DNA of 64,000 bases from assembly GCA_036785705.1 (NCBI GenBank), contig JAWUZG010000052.1:1426001-1490000 (forward strand), read 5' to 3'. Both the position numbers and the translations under genes were made by a program. The stretch's first letter is position 1. Each line of letters begins with the position of its first letter. The notes under the pieces are model-generated. The model worked only from the letters and a program-made list of their open reading frames with translations. It was not told where the DNA came from and made no database searches. The stretch comes from Acanthornis magna. Its lineage: Eukaryota > Chordata > Aves > Passeriformes > Acanthizidae. This document shows positions 1 through 13,617 of this stretch, in pieces.

Positions 1-2084
1 GGAGTCAGCCTGCTGCTATTTTTTTTTCTGGGGGCTTATAGCAACTATAAAACCTCACTAAAAGCAACTGATAAAAGCGTATGGGCTGAGAGCCCATATC
101 TTACCATTTAATAAAAACAGATGGAATTACATTAATCTCTCCTTGTATTAAAGGTTCTTAATTTTACGGAAGGATCAGGCATCTAAAGGGCCAACTGATA
201 TGTGGTTTCATGGCACACTGATGCAGACTCCCAGCTCAGATGGAGCCCTCTGGACACACAGTCACAACCTGCTTTTAACTGGTTAAAAAATCAGTTATAT
301 TGGTGGTCTACTTCTGAATGGATGTCACTCTTCCAATGATCCCACAATGATGAAAGAGGATCAGACTTGGACAAAAGGACCTCTTCAATCAGTGTCAAAA
401 TAAAACAATAAGCAGAAATAAAAAAAAGTAATATAGAAAAGCCCAGAACAATAGGGAAACAGAGACTAATCTATATAAATCTAAAGTCTTGGAGAGAGGT
501 GAAAAGAAGCTGAGGACATGAAGAAAAAAATACATGGCTTGAAAAAAAGACCAAAGAACAATAGAACATTTTTTTAAGTGTACTGAAACCTAGCAAAATG
601 AGCAGCAATATTGATGGAGATGGGAAAATTGTTAATAATGTTGTAGTAAAGTGTTCAGTAAGAACTTTTACTCTAGTTTTTAATAATATCTAAAATAATG
701 CAATTATTTCACAGGAAATATGTTTTTTTTCAAGCCCATTAATAACCAGGAATTATATTAAACTACATCTATCAAGGACAAACATTTTTAAATCTGCAGG
801 CTCATTTAACTTGTACCCAGTAAAGAAGGAAGAATCTGACTCACTCATTAATACTGAACCAGCTAGCAAGGAATTAGAACAGGGTTAATGCCATACAAAT
901 ATTTAAGAAGGGAAAAGGACAGGATGCAAGCCACTTGGTTTGGATAGTCTGACATCTATTATAGACAAAATAATGTAAAACATGACACAGAATTGAACTG
1001 ATAAAGAATAAAGAAAGTGAATGTATGGTATTTCAGGCCAACCATATTGCTTTTCTGAAAAACAGATCTTAAGAAACAGTTACTCATTCTTTGACAGGAT
1101 TACAGTTTAGTCAGACATTTGATTTAATTTGATATGATTAAAGATACAAGCATTTTCCAATGGTAAAAAGTTGTGTATACATATATTTAAAACCGAAAGA
1201 CGTCAAAATTAGCACTGTTGGTGAATAACCATCATTTGTTACAATTTCTTGTGAAGTTCAACAACTGAAAGTTGGCCTGAAATTATTCAACATTTACATC
1301 AGTGTCATGTAAGTAAATATAAAATCATAGATCACTAAACATGTAGATGACTCAAACACTTTAAGTGAGAAATACATTGATAAGGACAGAACAGAAAAAT
1401 AGAAGAGCAGGGCAGTAACTAAATTTCAATGATACAAACAAAAAGTGTCAATGGCTAGCTTACATACTTTGGATAATGGATTGCAAATTGTGTCCATGAA
1501 ATGGGACACTGGCAACTGGAAAGCAGAGAGTGTAAATAACTTAAGGAGTAAGCACAAGAAGATGCTGTATAAAAATACCCTAATGTAACTTTTATAGCCC
1601 AGAAAGACCTAAAGAGATCCTCATACAGGCAAGTTGGGAAAAAGCCAACTGAAGTAGGTATGTGACTTATCCATGTAAAAAAGGTAGAGTAAGTAGCTGG
1701 AGTTTGCTTGGCTTCAATGTTCAAAGAGGTCAGCCTATATGATGGGATAGTGTTCATGGATTTTAACATTGAAAATTGAGAAAAGAGTCTTAAATGAAAA
1801 ATATGGGAATCCTCAGGCTTCTTCCTGCCTCCACTAAACACTGAATTGGCTGAGCAATGATGTACACTTGACCAGGATATTTATCCCTGTAGACTTTGAA
1901 GAAGTACAAACCACTTCTCAAAGCAGAAGTTTTGCCACCAAGTTCAGAACATATTGTCATCACATGGAACACCTGCATTTTAGTACTTCCCAGTTTCCAC
2001 AGACTGGGCAAGTCTGGCAAAATTATAAGGTTTGTAGTATCTTCTGCTCTACTTTTCCAGTAATATTTTCTTGCAGCAGTGTCT
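1..2084. other. Intron sequence, nothing recognised
   Basis: AT-rich sequence in the TENM4 intron after the membrane exon. The open frames on both strands near 1455-2240 overlap each other or run into the CR1 copy and show no protein family. Confidence 0.6.
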
Positions 2085-2535
2085 CTCCTATGAGTCCAGA
2101 AAGGGAAATAAGGCTGGTGAAGGGTCTGGAGTACAAGTCCTATGAGGAGTGGCTGAGGCAGCTGGAATTGCTCAGCCTGGAGAAAAGGAGACTCAGATGG
2201 GGACCTTATTGCTCTTTACAACCACCTGAAAGGAGGCTGTAGCCAAGTGGGGTTTGGCCTCTTCACCCAGGCAACAAGTGACAGGACAAGACGACACAGT
2301 CTCAAGCTGTGCCAGGGGAGGTTCAGGTTAGACAACAGGAAGAATTTCTTCATGGAAAGGGTTGTTAGGACTTCACCCAAGGGGGTGGCGGAGTCACCAT
2401 GCCTGGAGATGCTCAAGAAAAAACTTGATCTGGCACTTTATGCTATAGTTGATTTGACATTGTCATGTTCCATCAAAGGTTGGACGTAATGATCTTAGAG
2501 CTCTTTTCCAACCTAACTGATTCTGTGATTCTTTC
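2085..2535 (+). mobile_element. CR1 LINE, 3' fragment
   Basis: It shows the typical avian CR1 3' end: 'gtgaagggtctggag', 'tgaggagtggctgaggcagctgg', the 'caagctgtgccaggggaggttcaggttagacaacaggaagaatttc' region (in part), and the tail 'ttctgtgattctttc'. It is 5'-truncated as usual. The short open frames here are decayed remnants without function. Confidence 0.92.
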
Positions 2536-3004
2536 AAAAGCATATCCATCATGGTGTATTTCTCTAATCACAACACTTTTAATGTCAGGTTTCAGGTCTT
2601 ATTTAGATTGAAACACTGAATGCTGTTTAATGGAGTTTCTATGGCAAGTTTTTTAACACCCACCTGAATGAACTGATCTTCACAGTAATAACTAAAAGTG
2701 GCATCTTGTACCTTTATCACCTTTCTGTTAAAGCTGTGGATAAACCACTTGTACTTTCTCTACTCTAAATTACAAAGCTAAGAGTAGCTGCTATCCAAAT
2801 ATACACTGGAAAATTCAAAGCAAAACCAAGATGCACACAATCACCTAATAATACAAAGAGCTCTTGCTGACTTTGCAAGTGATAGAACATAAAAGATCTA
2901 AGTTATAATTCATACAACCATGCACTTAAAGCTGCAGCAAATGACAACAAAATAGGGAGAAATGTAAGACTGAATGTAACCCATTGTGGTTTTAATTTGC
3001 ATAG

Positions 3005-3250
3005 AGTGCTAGACTGCTTTGGGTTGGAAGGGACCCTAAAGAAAAAGGTCTAGTTCCAACCACCCTGCCACAGGCAGGGACACCTCCCACTAGACCACGT
3101 TGCTCAGAGCCCCATCCAACCTGGCCTCGAACACTTCCAGGTATGGGGCAGCCACACCTTCTCTGGCAACCTGTGCCAGTGCCTCACCAGTCTCACATTG
3201 AAAAATTTCTCCCCAGTATCTATCTAAACCTACTCTTTCAGTTTAAGGTC
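3005..3250 (-). mobile_element. CR1 LINE, 3' fragment (minus strand)
   Basis: On the plus strand it reads as the reverse complement of a CR1 3' end: 'tttgggttggaaggga', 'ggcagggacacctcccacta', 'ccatccaacctggcctcgaa' and 'cttccaggtatggggcagcc'. Confidence 0.9.
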
Positions 3251-3564
3251 ATTTATTTAATTTTGTGTCTTTCTCATTTCTCTGATAATTACTCTCCATG
3301 TGTGCGTGCATGTGGAGAGAGAGGTGGGTCAGTAAAGAGCTGGGGCTGAAACATTTCAGTCACTATTTCATTGTGGATCTGGCAGGGAAAGTTTCTTTTG
3401 CCGTGGAGGCAGCTTTCCTGAGCTCACTGCTACTCACCAGCCCCTTGTAAACTTTACACACAGCCAACTGCCCTCACTGGTTCTCTAACACAGTGAAGTG
3501 TGACTGAAGTGAACACAGAATCCTGTGAACTTCCCATCTCTTTGCTACAGAGAGAAAAAAAGAT

Positions 3565-3595
3565 TTTTTTTCTCTTTGCTACAAAGAGAAAAAAA
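3565..3595. repeat. Perfect 14-bp inverted repeat with 3-nt loop
   Basis: TTTTTTTCTCTTTG, loop CTA, then CAAAGAGAAAAAAA. It is part of an imperfect tandem duplication of about 30 bp (3540-3600) containing 'tctttgctaca' twice. Confidence 0.8.
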
Positions 3596-4327
3596 GGCAA
3601 AAAGATTTCTGCAACTCCATGCACTTTTGAGTAATTAGACAGAAGCTCAAGTTGATGGCATCTTGAGGTTGAAAGTGTTTTCATGCCTTAGACTTCCTGA
3701 GAAAATTTACAGGGGCAAAATTTGGGGCTCAACAAAAAAGATAATTCAAAAGTGGATTGAAGGGTTAACATCTGTCATGACTTACATTTTGTCTTTAGTC
3801 AGGTCAATCTCCAGAACCAGGAATTTATAAAAATTTATGCAGATTTTTGCAGGGTTAGTTCAGCTCCTGTTGCAGACACTAGGCCCAGAGCCACTGATTG
3901 ACTGCATTTGAACCAGTGTGCCGAAGGAAATGGAGTTGCTGCAGTTTAGGAGGAGCAAGCGCACGAGAACAGTAAGCCCTGTATTTCCTAAATGTCAGGG
4001 GTATGAAAGGAAGAGCTAGATGTCATTTAAACTGTCCTGCTTAGTCAGGGGTGACACTAACCTCTAGCCCCACTAATGCTTGTCTTCATTTGGTACAGTA
4101 AGAGACAGCTTTAATAGAAAAAAACAAAACCCCACATAATCAAGTTCTACTATAAATGATAAAAATGGCAGAGCCAGGTCGTGATGATGGTCCCTCCAAC
4201 CAGTGTCCTGAAACGCTGTTTCACAAACATTTATAATACACAAAATATAATACTAAAGTACCTTTTAGACTGGATCTGAAATTTTTATTGATTAACGGTG
4301 AAATTAAATAAATGAGTTTGCACAGTT

Positions 4328-4363
4328 ACTGAGCAAACACCCACAGTTACTGAGTGAACAAAC
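4328..4363. repeat. Short tandem duplication
   Basis: The unit 'cacagttactgag' occurs twice about 21 bp apart. It is a simple slippage duplication with no feature around it. Confidence 0.7.
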
Positions 4364-6956
4364 CCCAGTGATTTTGTGAAGATGTGAAAGAACCAAGAAA
4401 GGACCTCAAAGCTCCGCTTTAGGTAACAGACTGACTTTATAACATAAAGGCTTTGTTAGAACAGATTGTTTAGCTCCCATTTCTGCCTTTTATCAAAGAC
4501 AAGATGGAAATAGAAAACATTCAAAGATTTTGATTTACAATCCTTGTAAATCAAAAGAACAAATGTCAACAGTAGCAAAATAGAACTTAATCTGGGATCA
4601 GAAAAGAAATATTCAAGCAGAAAGTGAAAGAAGCCTGTTGGCTGGGTAATAAATTGTTTTATATTTTAATGTGAATAAAAACCTTAATATCAAGGTATAA
4701 ATGTAGGATTAACAGATATGGATCAAGTTTAATAATTAAGCATTAGCAACTTTTCCTACTGATCTCTTACCATGTAAACACCATGGTAATTGGTATACTA
4801 CACGTCCATCGCTAACTAATTAGATTTCTAAGAGCTTTGCAGAGCTGCTTTAAATTGGGTTTGCTCCATAGCATCAAAGAATCATGGACAAACTGAGCTA
4901 AAGTTAGCTTTCAGGGTGATTCTTAGACAATACAAAGAAAGACACTTTATAAACACATCATAGTCCTAGCACACTTTTACTGTTCAAAGCATTTTGCCTG
5001 CAGCAAGCAACACTGCTCTTTAAGTGAAGCTGCATCTGTATGGAGTGCAAACGAACACAGAGCCGAAAAGGAGAGCGCTCTAACTCCAATAAAAAGGAAT
5101 GACTGTTTTGGCTTCATAATATGTTTTCCAGCCCTAACTTTAATCTAAATCAAATGCCCATCTTTCTTACTGTTCATGCAGTGTAACCACAGCACATGCT
5201 TAAGTATAGGAAAATTGCAAGTGTCTAACAACATCAAATTGTACTTCCATCTAGTCTGGAATCTGCTTCAGGCAGAGGATAATACCTTCTGTTTAAAGAC
5301 GCAGAAACTATTCTCCATCACTAATTAATTTAGAAATTGTTCCACAGATCTGGCCGAAGAGCTGCTGCGCATGGAGATCTGGACAATCAAACAGGTCTTT
5401 TCTGTTTCTAAACTTCCTCCCAAGCAGTACAGCAATGTCACAGACTCTTGACAATGCTCTGCTAGCAGGTCTGGCATCTACAAGGTACAGGAACTGCTGG
5501 CAAAGTATTAGGATAGCAACACACCTTGTGGAATTACCTCTGCCATAAGAATTTTGCTAGAAATTAGCCCTCCAAGGCAAAACTCAATGGTATACAGACC
5601 CCATCAAGTCCCAGCAAAAGCCATATTTTTTTTCTTGTTTAGCTGTCTGTTGAATGGACATTCTTAAAATGGGGAATTTAATTTTAAAGTCATGTCTCTT
5701 CATGAACTCCTGGCATAGCAAATTTGCAGGGCAGTTCTGAGCTGCTACAAAAGGCCTTTGATTTCAGTGGTTCCATCATTCTGTTGTTGCACGTTGCAGC
5801 CCTGATGTACACCTGCTTTTCTCCTTGGTGTTCTTACCCCACGAGACAAGCTTCTGTGGAGCTGATGGGATTTGCATAAGCTCTGTGTGTGTGCGAAACG
5901 CTGACAAGGCATTGTCACCACTGCCTTAGCGTGTGTCCGAATATTTGAAAAGGGGGCAACAAGTCCATCAAAAGCTGGTTAATTCAGATGAAAACCAGCT
6001 TCTGGTGTTTAATACACTCTGTTATATTTTGTTTGTCATTATCTCTCCAGACCAGTGACTCAGCCCTGTAAAACCTTCAGCTTGATCACAGTGTTGACAC
6101 ATGATAGCAGCCATTCAGCTTCCATGGACATCTATTTATGACTCCTCTCCTCTTTTTGAAATAGCCCAGCAAGATAAATGAGCCTCAGAGTGCTAAATGC
6201 CATAAAGACTTACATAAAATAATAGAAACTCTGCCTTTTAGCCTCCAACAAATGATTTCACAAGTTCTCCAGGTGAATTTCAAAAATCAACTGGCTTCAG
6301 CAAAGAACTTCAGAAATGACCAATGCCTTGTTGTTTCCACGCAGCTCTGCCTGCCTCAGATGGGTGCCCGTCACAGCTGTGTCTGAGTGTCTGCCACACA
6401 GAAAGTACTGTCCATGGCAGTCTCTTCTGTCTCTAGCTGCACACATCTCCAGGCAGGTAGGGCCTGCAATGGGCAGCTTTAACATTTAAACAGAGGACTG
6501 TGATGTGCCTGATGCTGTGAGGAATATTCCGAAGGCCTAGCTATCACTCTGAAGTATTTTGATTAACCAATCAGTGTACAAAAACCAGATTAAATGCCAA
6601 GCTGCTGCCATGGGACCCAACTCAAAGTCCATTCACTTAAATGGGACCCTTTCCAATGACCTCAGTTTGCTCTGGAGGATGAAAATGGTCATTAAAAAGA
6701 TAACTTCTGTGGTTGTTTTAACTAACAAGACCAGACGGAAAGCAGTCAAGCTCCCAACACTCATGAACTGTGATTGGACCTCATACTCATGACTAAGTTA
6801 TACCTTATCACTCAGATTGTCCCCATGGCACCAAAAAGGGCAAGGTACTGCTTACATGAGAAAGAGACCCGTAAGAAAATGCAACTGTGCAAACACAGGG
6901 GGGAAAAACACCCCAAAATTGGAGGAAAAACAGTAATTTGTTTGCAAACAGACCCG

Positions 6957-6985
6957 GTTACTTAGAATAAGGTTACTTAGAATAA
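6957..6985. repeat. 15-bp tandem duplication
   Basis: 'ggttacttagaata' occurs twice in direct succession. Confidence 0.75.
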
Positions 6986-9040
6986 TAAATAAGTTCCTGT
7001 TAAGAACTGCATAGTTTATATAAAAATGCAAAATGTCTCAGTTTAACTTAGTGAAAGTAAAACATTTTGAATCCCTGATTAATTTCTTTTCTTTTGGGTT
7101 AGGTGATACCATTCTCATCTGCAACTTGACAGGATGTAAAAAATAATTACAAATGAAAAGGTTATTCATAATTTTTAAATGAGTTAATTAGTAAACCCTG
7201 CCAGAGTCACTCATTACAGTAATTAATAATTGATTATACTTGAAATTAAACACAATTTTTCATCAAAATCTAATTAAATATCTGCCTTTTTGCTCGTTGA
7301 TTAGAACACTGGGTCTGGTAGAGACAATCTCTGCTAAATATGTTTATGCTGAACTGAACCATTGGATTTGATTTTTAATAATTGATAGTTCCTTTAGAAA
7401 TTAGTAATTATGACCCATAATTACAGTGGTTCAACCTGCTCAGCATTTCTGGCACCTTACCAGCCATCTGTGGCATCGGGCAAATGCCAGCAAATTCACC
7501 TGAATGGAGAGAATAAAAACAATAGGAGAGCACTCAATGGACCTTCCTTTTAACAACATTAGCTGTACTTTTAAGCAGGAGTGTGATCTTTGTGAAATCT
7601 GAGACAGGGTTCTGAGATGGAGAATACCAAGTGGCAAACCAAACTCCTCTCCATCCATCAACTAGCACACACCTCCTCCTCCAGAATGAACAGGCACCGC
7701 TGTGCTCAGCTGAAATGATTCTCCTCTGACACACTGAGATAATGTCCATGTTCAGGGTTTAAGGAGAATACCAGACAAATGAGAAAGGCGAGTCCAAATG
7801 TACATAGCAAATGATGAAAAGTGACTGCATATTTCCTCAAACTGCTGCTGATTTAATGTTGGTTAATTAATCACTCCTGTTCCTCTTACAGGGGACATAA
7901 AAGTGACCAGAGTATGATGCAAGGCAAAAGTGGAAAAGTATCAGTCATTAAAGAAGTGTATATAAAAGGAACACAGTAAAAGCAATCCTTTGTGGTGGTG
8001 CTAATTATATTCATGTGAAATTAAAGCAAAATCTTTCGATCCAGACTAAGATTTGTAATTCTAACCACAACCTTTTATAGATCATTAGTGCACAGGAAGT
8101 CACAGCAAAATCAAAAAGATTCATTTGTGCTGTGAGAAATGAGCTTTTTTTACCCATGATCACATCCAAAAGTGTCTGACAACTGGAGTTTGCACCACTG
8201 ACAGTTTAACATAGAAGTCTAGGAATGGACTTTTTAAAGACATTTATAACACACATATCAAACAGAACTGAAGAAAAAGTATGGTAAGATTCCAACTTCA
8301 AAGGTTTAAAAATACAATTTTCACTTCTAGCAGCTGAATTACTTTTGCAGCATACACTAAGAATGCTTTTTTACAATGAACATTGACAAGCCCCATAAAC
8401 AAAAAAAATTCAGATCATGCAGAGTCCAAGAAAAATCCATTGCTTTTCCACCCAAGAAGCAAATCTCACCAGCACCCCCTACTCTAAAAAGGCTCTGCTG
8501 AACCATAATCCAAACCCAGTCCTTCTCCATCCTCCTGGTCACCCTGTGAACTTCAATATAATTGGTTAAATGTCACTGAAATGGGTGAGTCACCAAACAA
8601 CAGAATTAAACCACATTTTTGTGTATGAGGATCTTGGTTGTGACCCTGACCCTGCCCCATCAAAGTCAACTCTGACGGACCTGGGTGTGACTGGGATTGG
8701 GACATGGACTTCACCACCTGTTTTAATGGGATGCTTAGAGAAAACCTGGTGGCTTTGTCTCACTCCAGGTACACTTTCCTCTGCAGAATGCAAACAGTCC
8801 ATGACATTGAAGGGAGTACAACTCCCTCATATGATTCATGTTTTACTAAGCCCTTCTGGCTTTATGACAGGTGTTAAGCTCCCTACCATAACACTGCAAC
8901 ACAAACAAGTCAACAGATGCCTTATTTCCCCATCACTTTGTACCACAGTCTTGACCTTCTGTTTCCCAAGCATTAGCACTATGGGAGGGTTTGTAGAGAA
9001 ATTAAATAAAAACAAGAAAAAAAAACAGCAACAAGCTTAC

Positions 9041-9276
9041 CTATGAAATAGGCCAGCAGGATCACCAGCGTGACTGAGATGACAATGGCACTCAGAGCAG
9101 CACATTTCCAGTTACAGTACTTATAGGGTTTCTTCAGGTTAAAGGCAGGCCTAGAAAATGTACTTCTGGGAAGGGGCCTAGGGGGAGGTGAGTACACAGT
9201 GCTGGACGTCAGGGGATATCCCGGCGATGTTGTACAAAAAAGGGGAGAAGTGCCTCCAGGTTTGAACAGGAAGTGC
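9041..9276 (-). CDS. TENM4: Teneurin-4 coding exon with the transmembrane helix (236 nt)
   Basis: The minus-strand translation starts [20 protein letters not shown], continues through [20 protein letters not shown] and a basic juxtamembrane stretch ([10 protein letters not shown]), and ends in the hydrophobic helix [17 protein letters not shown]. This is the end of the cytoplasmic domain and the single membrane span; the huge extracellular part (EGF repeats, NHL, YD shell) must be encoded by exons outside the window. The acceptor is a strong pyrimidine tract, TTTCTTCCCTCAG, above 9276. The donor is CATAG|GTAAGC below 9041. Phase agrees with the 11354-11452 exon and also with direct joining to 16347-16599. 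The short cysteine- and lysine-rich stretch before the helix is conserved in the family. Assignment to TENM4 rather than a paralogue rests on [16 protein letters not shown] and on the neighbouring cassette exon. Confidence 0.95.
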
Positions 9277-11353
9277 CTGAGGGAAGAAAGACCAACAGCA
9301 AGTGACTCCTCACACAAATCGCTGCTGAGGGAGATGTGGGGAGGGAGAATGGCAACTGCTGCCAGGACGAGGAAAGCAGCTCCACACAATGCTGGCTACG
9401 GACATGGACGGCATGCACAAAAGAGAATAAAAATCAAAGGCAAGTCACACCAAGTAAAAAAAAACCAAAACCAAACAAAAAATTACAGTGCCAACAATGC
9501 CACAGAGAACTTTTCAAGGGCAGGAGTCCCCTCTGTGGAAGAGCTAGCATTAGAGTGAGATGAATACCCCAAGCACAGCTACAACAGACTGGTGGCACGG
9601 GCAGAACCGAGAGCCTGCTCGCACTCCCGCAGAAATGCCCTATGGAGGCTGAAGAAGAGCGGAGGTCGGATTAAAGAAGGGAGGGCTTTTATCAATTTAT
9701 TGATCACTGCATGAGAGCATTTTTTGTGTGGCATCGGTGAAAGGAGATGGGGAAAGAGAGCTTAAGCCATTCCATAGCATCCAAATTGTCTCAGAGGGGA
9801 ATATTCACACTGTTCCCACCCAGCAAATTTAAATGTCGGACAATGGCGTGGCTAAAAGCATCAAAGTCCTGTGTATCATCAGTGGGGGGAGGCACCTGCT
9901 TCCAGAAAGCAATCCAGACCACGTTGGATTGAAGCCTACCTTTAAAAAAAGTGTGAAATACTGTCAAAGGCAACAGCATTTCCTGTCCAGTGACACATTG
10001 GGAGGCACCGTATTTTGCCCATTATGACAAATGCAGCCTGAGAGCCAGCCTATGAGCACCTTGGGTGAGACTCATGGAAGTCAGCACAAAAAGAACACAC
10101 TGAAGTCCATGAGTTCCTGACATGAAATGTCCTAATGGGACTTCTGTCTACAGGAATCTTAAACGAAAAACCTGATTTTGGTGGGACATCGTGACATACA
10201 AGGCATTCCAATTCTGGGAATGAAACCTGGGAAATGGATCGGACTAATCTATTACCATGCTGATGTAAAACAAAAATGCATCTTGTGAGGGCTGAGAAAC
10301 AGCCCCAGTGCCCTTTGTGCACTCTGCCATGGTTTATGGGGACAGATTTGCAGCCAGAGTAAATGCAGTCAGCATGGCTTCATGGGAGTCAGCCAAGCCA
10401 GTGGCTAAAACCGGATGAAGAGGTGACTGTATTTTTCCCATGAAGTTACTTGTGCAGTCACAGGGGAAAATGTCACGTGCAGAAACATCACAGTGCAGAA
10501 AAGCCACCAATTTGGGTAGTAAAACCTAGCACATAATTATCCAAAATGGGTGTTTGTAGTACTACAGCCATGGTTTTATTGGTACTCTAAGCATGACTGC
10601 TGAGCATTAGAGAAAGATCCTTTATTTCTACTAATGCTCTACATAAAAATAAAAAAAAAATTAAAATAAGCCAGATACTGTCCTGTGTTTTGAAAAGTAT
10701 TTATTTAGACAGAGACGTATCTGTTCTGAGCAAAGAGGTACCTCCACTATTCAAGTACACCAATGAGCTCTTGAGTGAATGATGGCTACCAAATTAGAAG
10801 CTGTCAACACAAGATTTAACAGTTTTGGCACTAAGTATCAAGTTAAAAGACAATTATAACTTAAAAGTTAAGTGATCAAAATTTGTGTAAAGATGCCAGA
10901 ATGGGTGGTTAAGTCCAATGCCAAGGCTTGGCTTACATACACCACTAGCAGACACTTGTCAGATAAAGTATGCGGAAGACATCAGTTAACAATGAAGCAT
11001 CAGGCTGTCAGCACAATAAAAGTTTCAGATTTTAATGAAAATTAAATTAATTTTAGTTAATATGGGACTCAAAAATTCTGTAGGTACTTCTTACTAACGA
11101 AATTACTTTTAAAAAAAACACAAGGGGATAAAAAAGCAAACAGCATGCAGTGGCTCACTAGCATATTAATGAATTTGCCATTAATATGTACAGGACACAA
11201 TGCTCCAAGCCCCAGAAAGTAATTTTTTAAAGCTATACTGGAAGAGGTCAGCAATGGTGTTGCCCTTAAACATCACTGATATAACCAAATGCTTTCATGC
11301 AAGGATCATAATGACTGTACAGTAAACAGGAAGACGACATAAGTGTCACATAC

Positions 11354-11452
11354 CCATCATTGTAAGCACCGTCATGTCGGGAGGAGGTGAGAATGTCCAT
11401 CTCAATGAGGTTGTCCTGCAATGTCTCTAGGAATGTCTGCTTTGCTATGTTT
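11354..11452 (-). CDS. TENM4: Teneurin-4 coding exon, 99-nt phase-symmetric cassette
   Basis: The minus-strand translation gives [20 protein letters not shown] followed by a segment ending [10 protein letters not shown]. This matches the stretch between the NIPLETR and HFLFKPGG segments that I associate with TENM4 and not with TENM1-3. The acceptor is TATGTAG| above 11452 and the donor is GATGG|GTATGTG below 11354. The exon starts with one base that completes the arginine codon split from the 16347-16599 exon (AG|A). It ends with two bases that combine with G of the next exon to make glycine (GG|G). Its length is a multiple of three with equal phases, so skipping it joins ETR directly to HFLFK, the arrangement seen in the other teneurins. 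Alternative splicing is therefore possible but is inference here. Confidence 0.92.
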
Positions 11453-11564
11453 CTACATACATATGGAAACATGAATGAAGCCAGTGAGTCATGCATATAT
11501 GAAGCGTGACCTTATAAACCACAATGGTTATAGTGCAGCTGTGCATGGAATTAGAATGATGGAC

Positions 11565-11692
11565 CATATATTTATATGTATAAGATGCTACACATATACA
11601 TATATAGCTTTTAAAAATGTTCACTTCTTTATATATACACTATATATATGCATATACACACATATAAGCACACATGCCCATGTGCATGTATA
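11565..11692. repeat. AT/CA-rich microsatellite-like tract
   Basis: Interrupted TA, CATA and CA dinucleotides ('atacatatatag', 'tatatatatgcatatacaca'). It lies about 110 bp upstream, in gene orientation, of the 99-nt TENM4 exon. Confidence 0.7.
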
Positions 11693-13617
11693 GAAAAAGT
11701 TGATGTCTTTGATCATTGCTCATTATTTACTGCCAGTGACACGTGAAACCTTCTGATCTGCTGGATCCACAGGACTAGATTTCAATCCAGCCCAACTGTA
11801 ATCTGGTTATATTCCTGCATCTGTGTTACTGTTACTCTGAAAAGGCACAGCACAGTATCTATATCCCACTGTGGCCAACACCTTGGTAGCACACTTGCAT
11901 CTAACTTTCTTATGGTTCCAGCAAAAATCTGCCACTCCTTTGCTTTAGTTTCAGTTTTGAATTTGAGAACTTTTTGGTTTCCAGTTTGATTAATTTGTTT
12001 TCCTTTGTGGAGTAATAACTCACTATTTAGAGTCAAACATACTACATATTACATATTTTCAAAATGTAAAATTTGCTCAATATGCATATTCCAAATGAAA
12101 GTCTTGTGGTGATAAGCAGATAGAAGCTAGAAACAGGTTAAGCTGTAACCCAAATTCCAACACCAGAGTATTTGCTATAATCTGGATAACACAGGCAATA
12201 AGCAAGATACTTAGGGCCTGCACATGCAAATGCCTGGGACTGACCCTGCACGCAGCAGAGGCATTTTGCAGTATCTGTCCTCCCAGCATGTTCTTTTGTG
12301 AGTCATATTTTGACCTACAAATGCTAAACTGTTTTGTACTTTTTGAGGAGAATAGTAGGAACATAAAGAATTAAGCCAGAGGCACAGCTGGGAACAAACT
12401 GTGTCTTTCTTACCTTCAGGCTTGTTTCTCAAGACCTGGCAAAAGAACATTCTTATATTTTTTAAAACAAAATACAGTCCTGATTTTGCCCATGTCTCTT
12501 TTCAGCATCAAAACTGAATCTAAGCCTGAATGTGAATAAATCCCCTGGCAAAAACTAGCAAAAGAAACAACAGCATTGTGACAGTTATTCACTTATGCAG
12601 GATTAAGAGCTTAGAGGATATAAGTGACATGAACTCAAACAAGAATTCCTGTCAAAGAAACTAGATTCAGGTAACATCCTAAACCAAGAGAAACCAGCCC
12701 TGTCACATTATACAAACCTTGATACTGTTTCTTCTAAAATGTTCTCAAACTTAATTTTCATTTCTACTTTCTCCTCTTCCTGCCTGCTAATGCCAGCACT
12801 TGTTTAGCTCAACTCCATGCTTACGGAGACCTCTGGGGTGCTTTGACAGAACAGATCTACTCCTTGATCTAAATGAAAGTGAAGTGACTCCTATTCATAG
12901 CTTTGGAGTAAAGTGGATCAACATGCATGAGCTGTGTGTCACAGCACTTGAGACATCAATTCATCCCCAAGTGTTTGCAGCTTCCTCACATTCCCTGGGA
13001 ATGCAGGAAAGGTTGGATGTTGAGTTCAATGCAAAGAAAAGCAACATATGTGCATGCACTGAGCATTTAATGGGTAAAAGGCAAGGCATCTAGCAACACA
13101 CCAATCAGTAAAAGTTCATCAGTAGTTAAAATCCATGTCAAATTGGTTCCATGAATTTCAGTTGCGGATTGTCAATAAAACAGAAGAGGGGAGGGTTACA
13201 TAATCTCATAATGTGTGCATTTGTAACAGAGAGGTCGCTGGGTCACCAGAGGGACTGATGCGTGACTGTCCTCCCCATGGAAGGCCGGACAGAGTCTGCT
13301 CCCTTGGAGATCACCTGTAAATCGCTGGCTAGTTACATTAAGAGTTGTGATGGCAGAAATCTGGCCTTACATGATTACCACATTAAATTTCCTGGGAATG
13401 GAAGTCTCCTGAAAACTGTTGTCTTGTCAACTAAATGTCCATCTAGTTGGCATTTATTTGCTCCCACAAGGTCAAATGTAAAGGAACAAAAAAGGAGGCC
13501 ACAGAAGAAAGAAGACTGAGGAATAAATATGGGGGGAACTGACTTACCTGTCAGGAGTGACTGCTGAGCAAAGATCTTCTCATCACAACCTTGATAATAC
13601 ATGGCTTTTAAAGCAAC

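Larger units (their letters stand above)
3251..9040. other. Intron downstream of the membrane exon
   Basis: It holds the hairpin at 3565 and two short tandem duplications. No exon with the expected post-membrane teneurin sequence was found, so that exon probably lies before position 1. The 8570-9046 frame has no recognisable domain. Confidence 0.6.

Noticed and set aside
1..9040. The exon following the membrane helix
   Set aside because: No minus-strand segment continuing the teneurin sequence after the helix was recognised.
8570..9046. 158-codon plus-strand frame
   Set aside because: It overlaps the donor end of the teneurin exon on the opposite strand, has no domain and ends in a low-complexity lysine/glutamine run.
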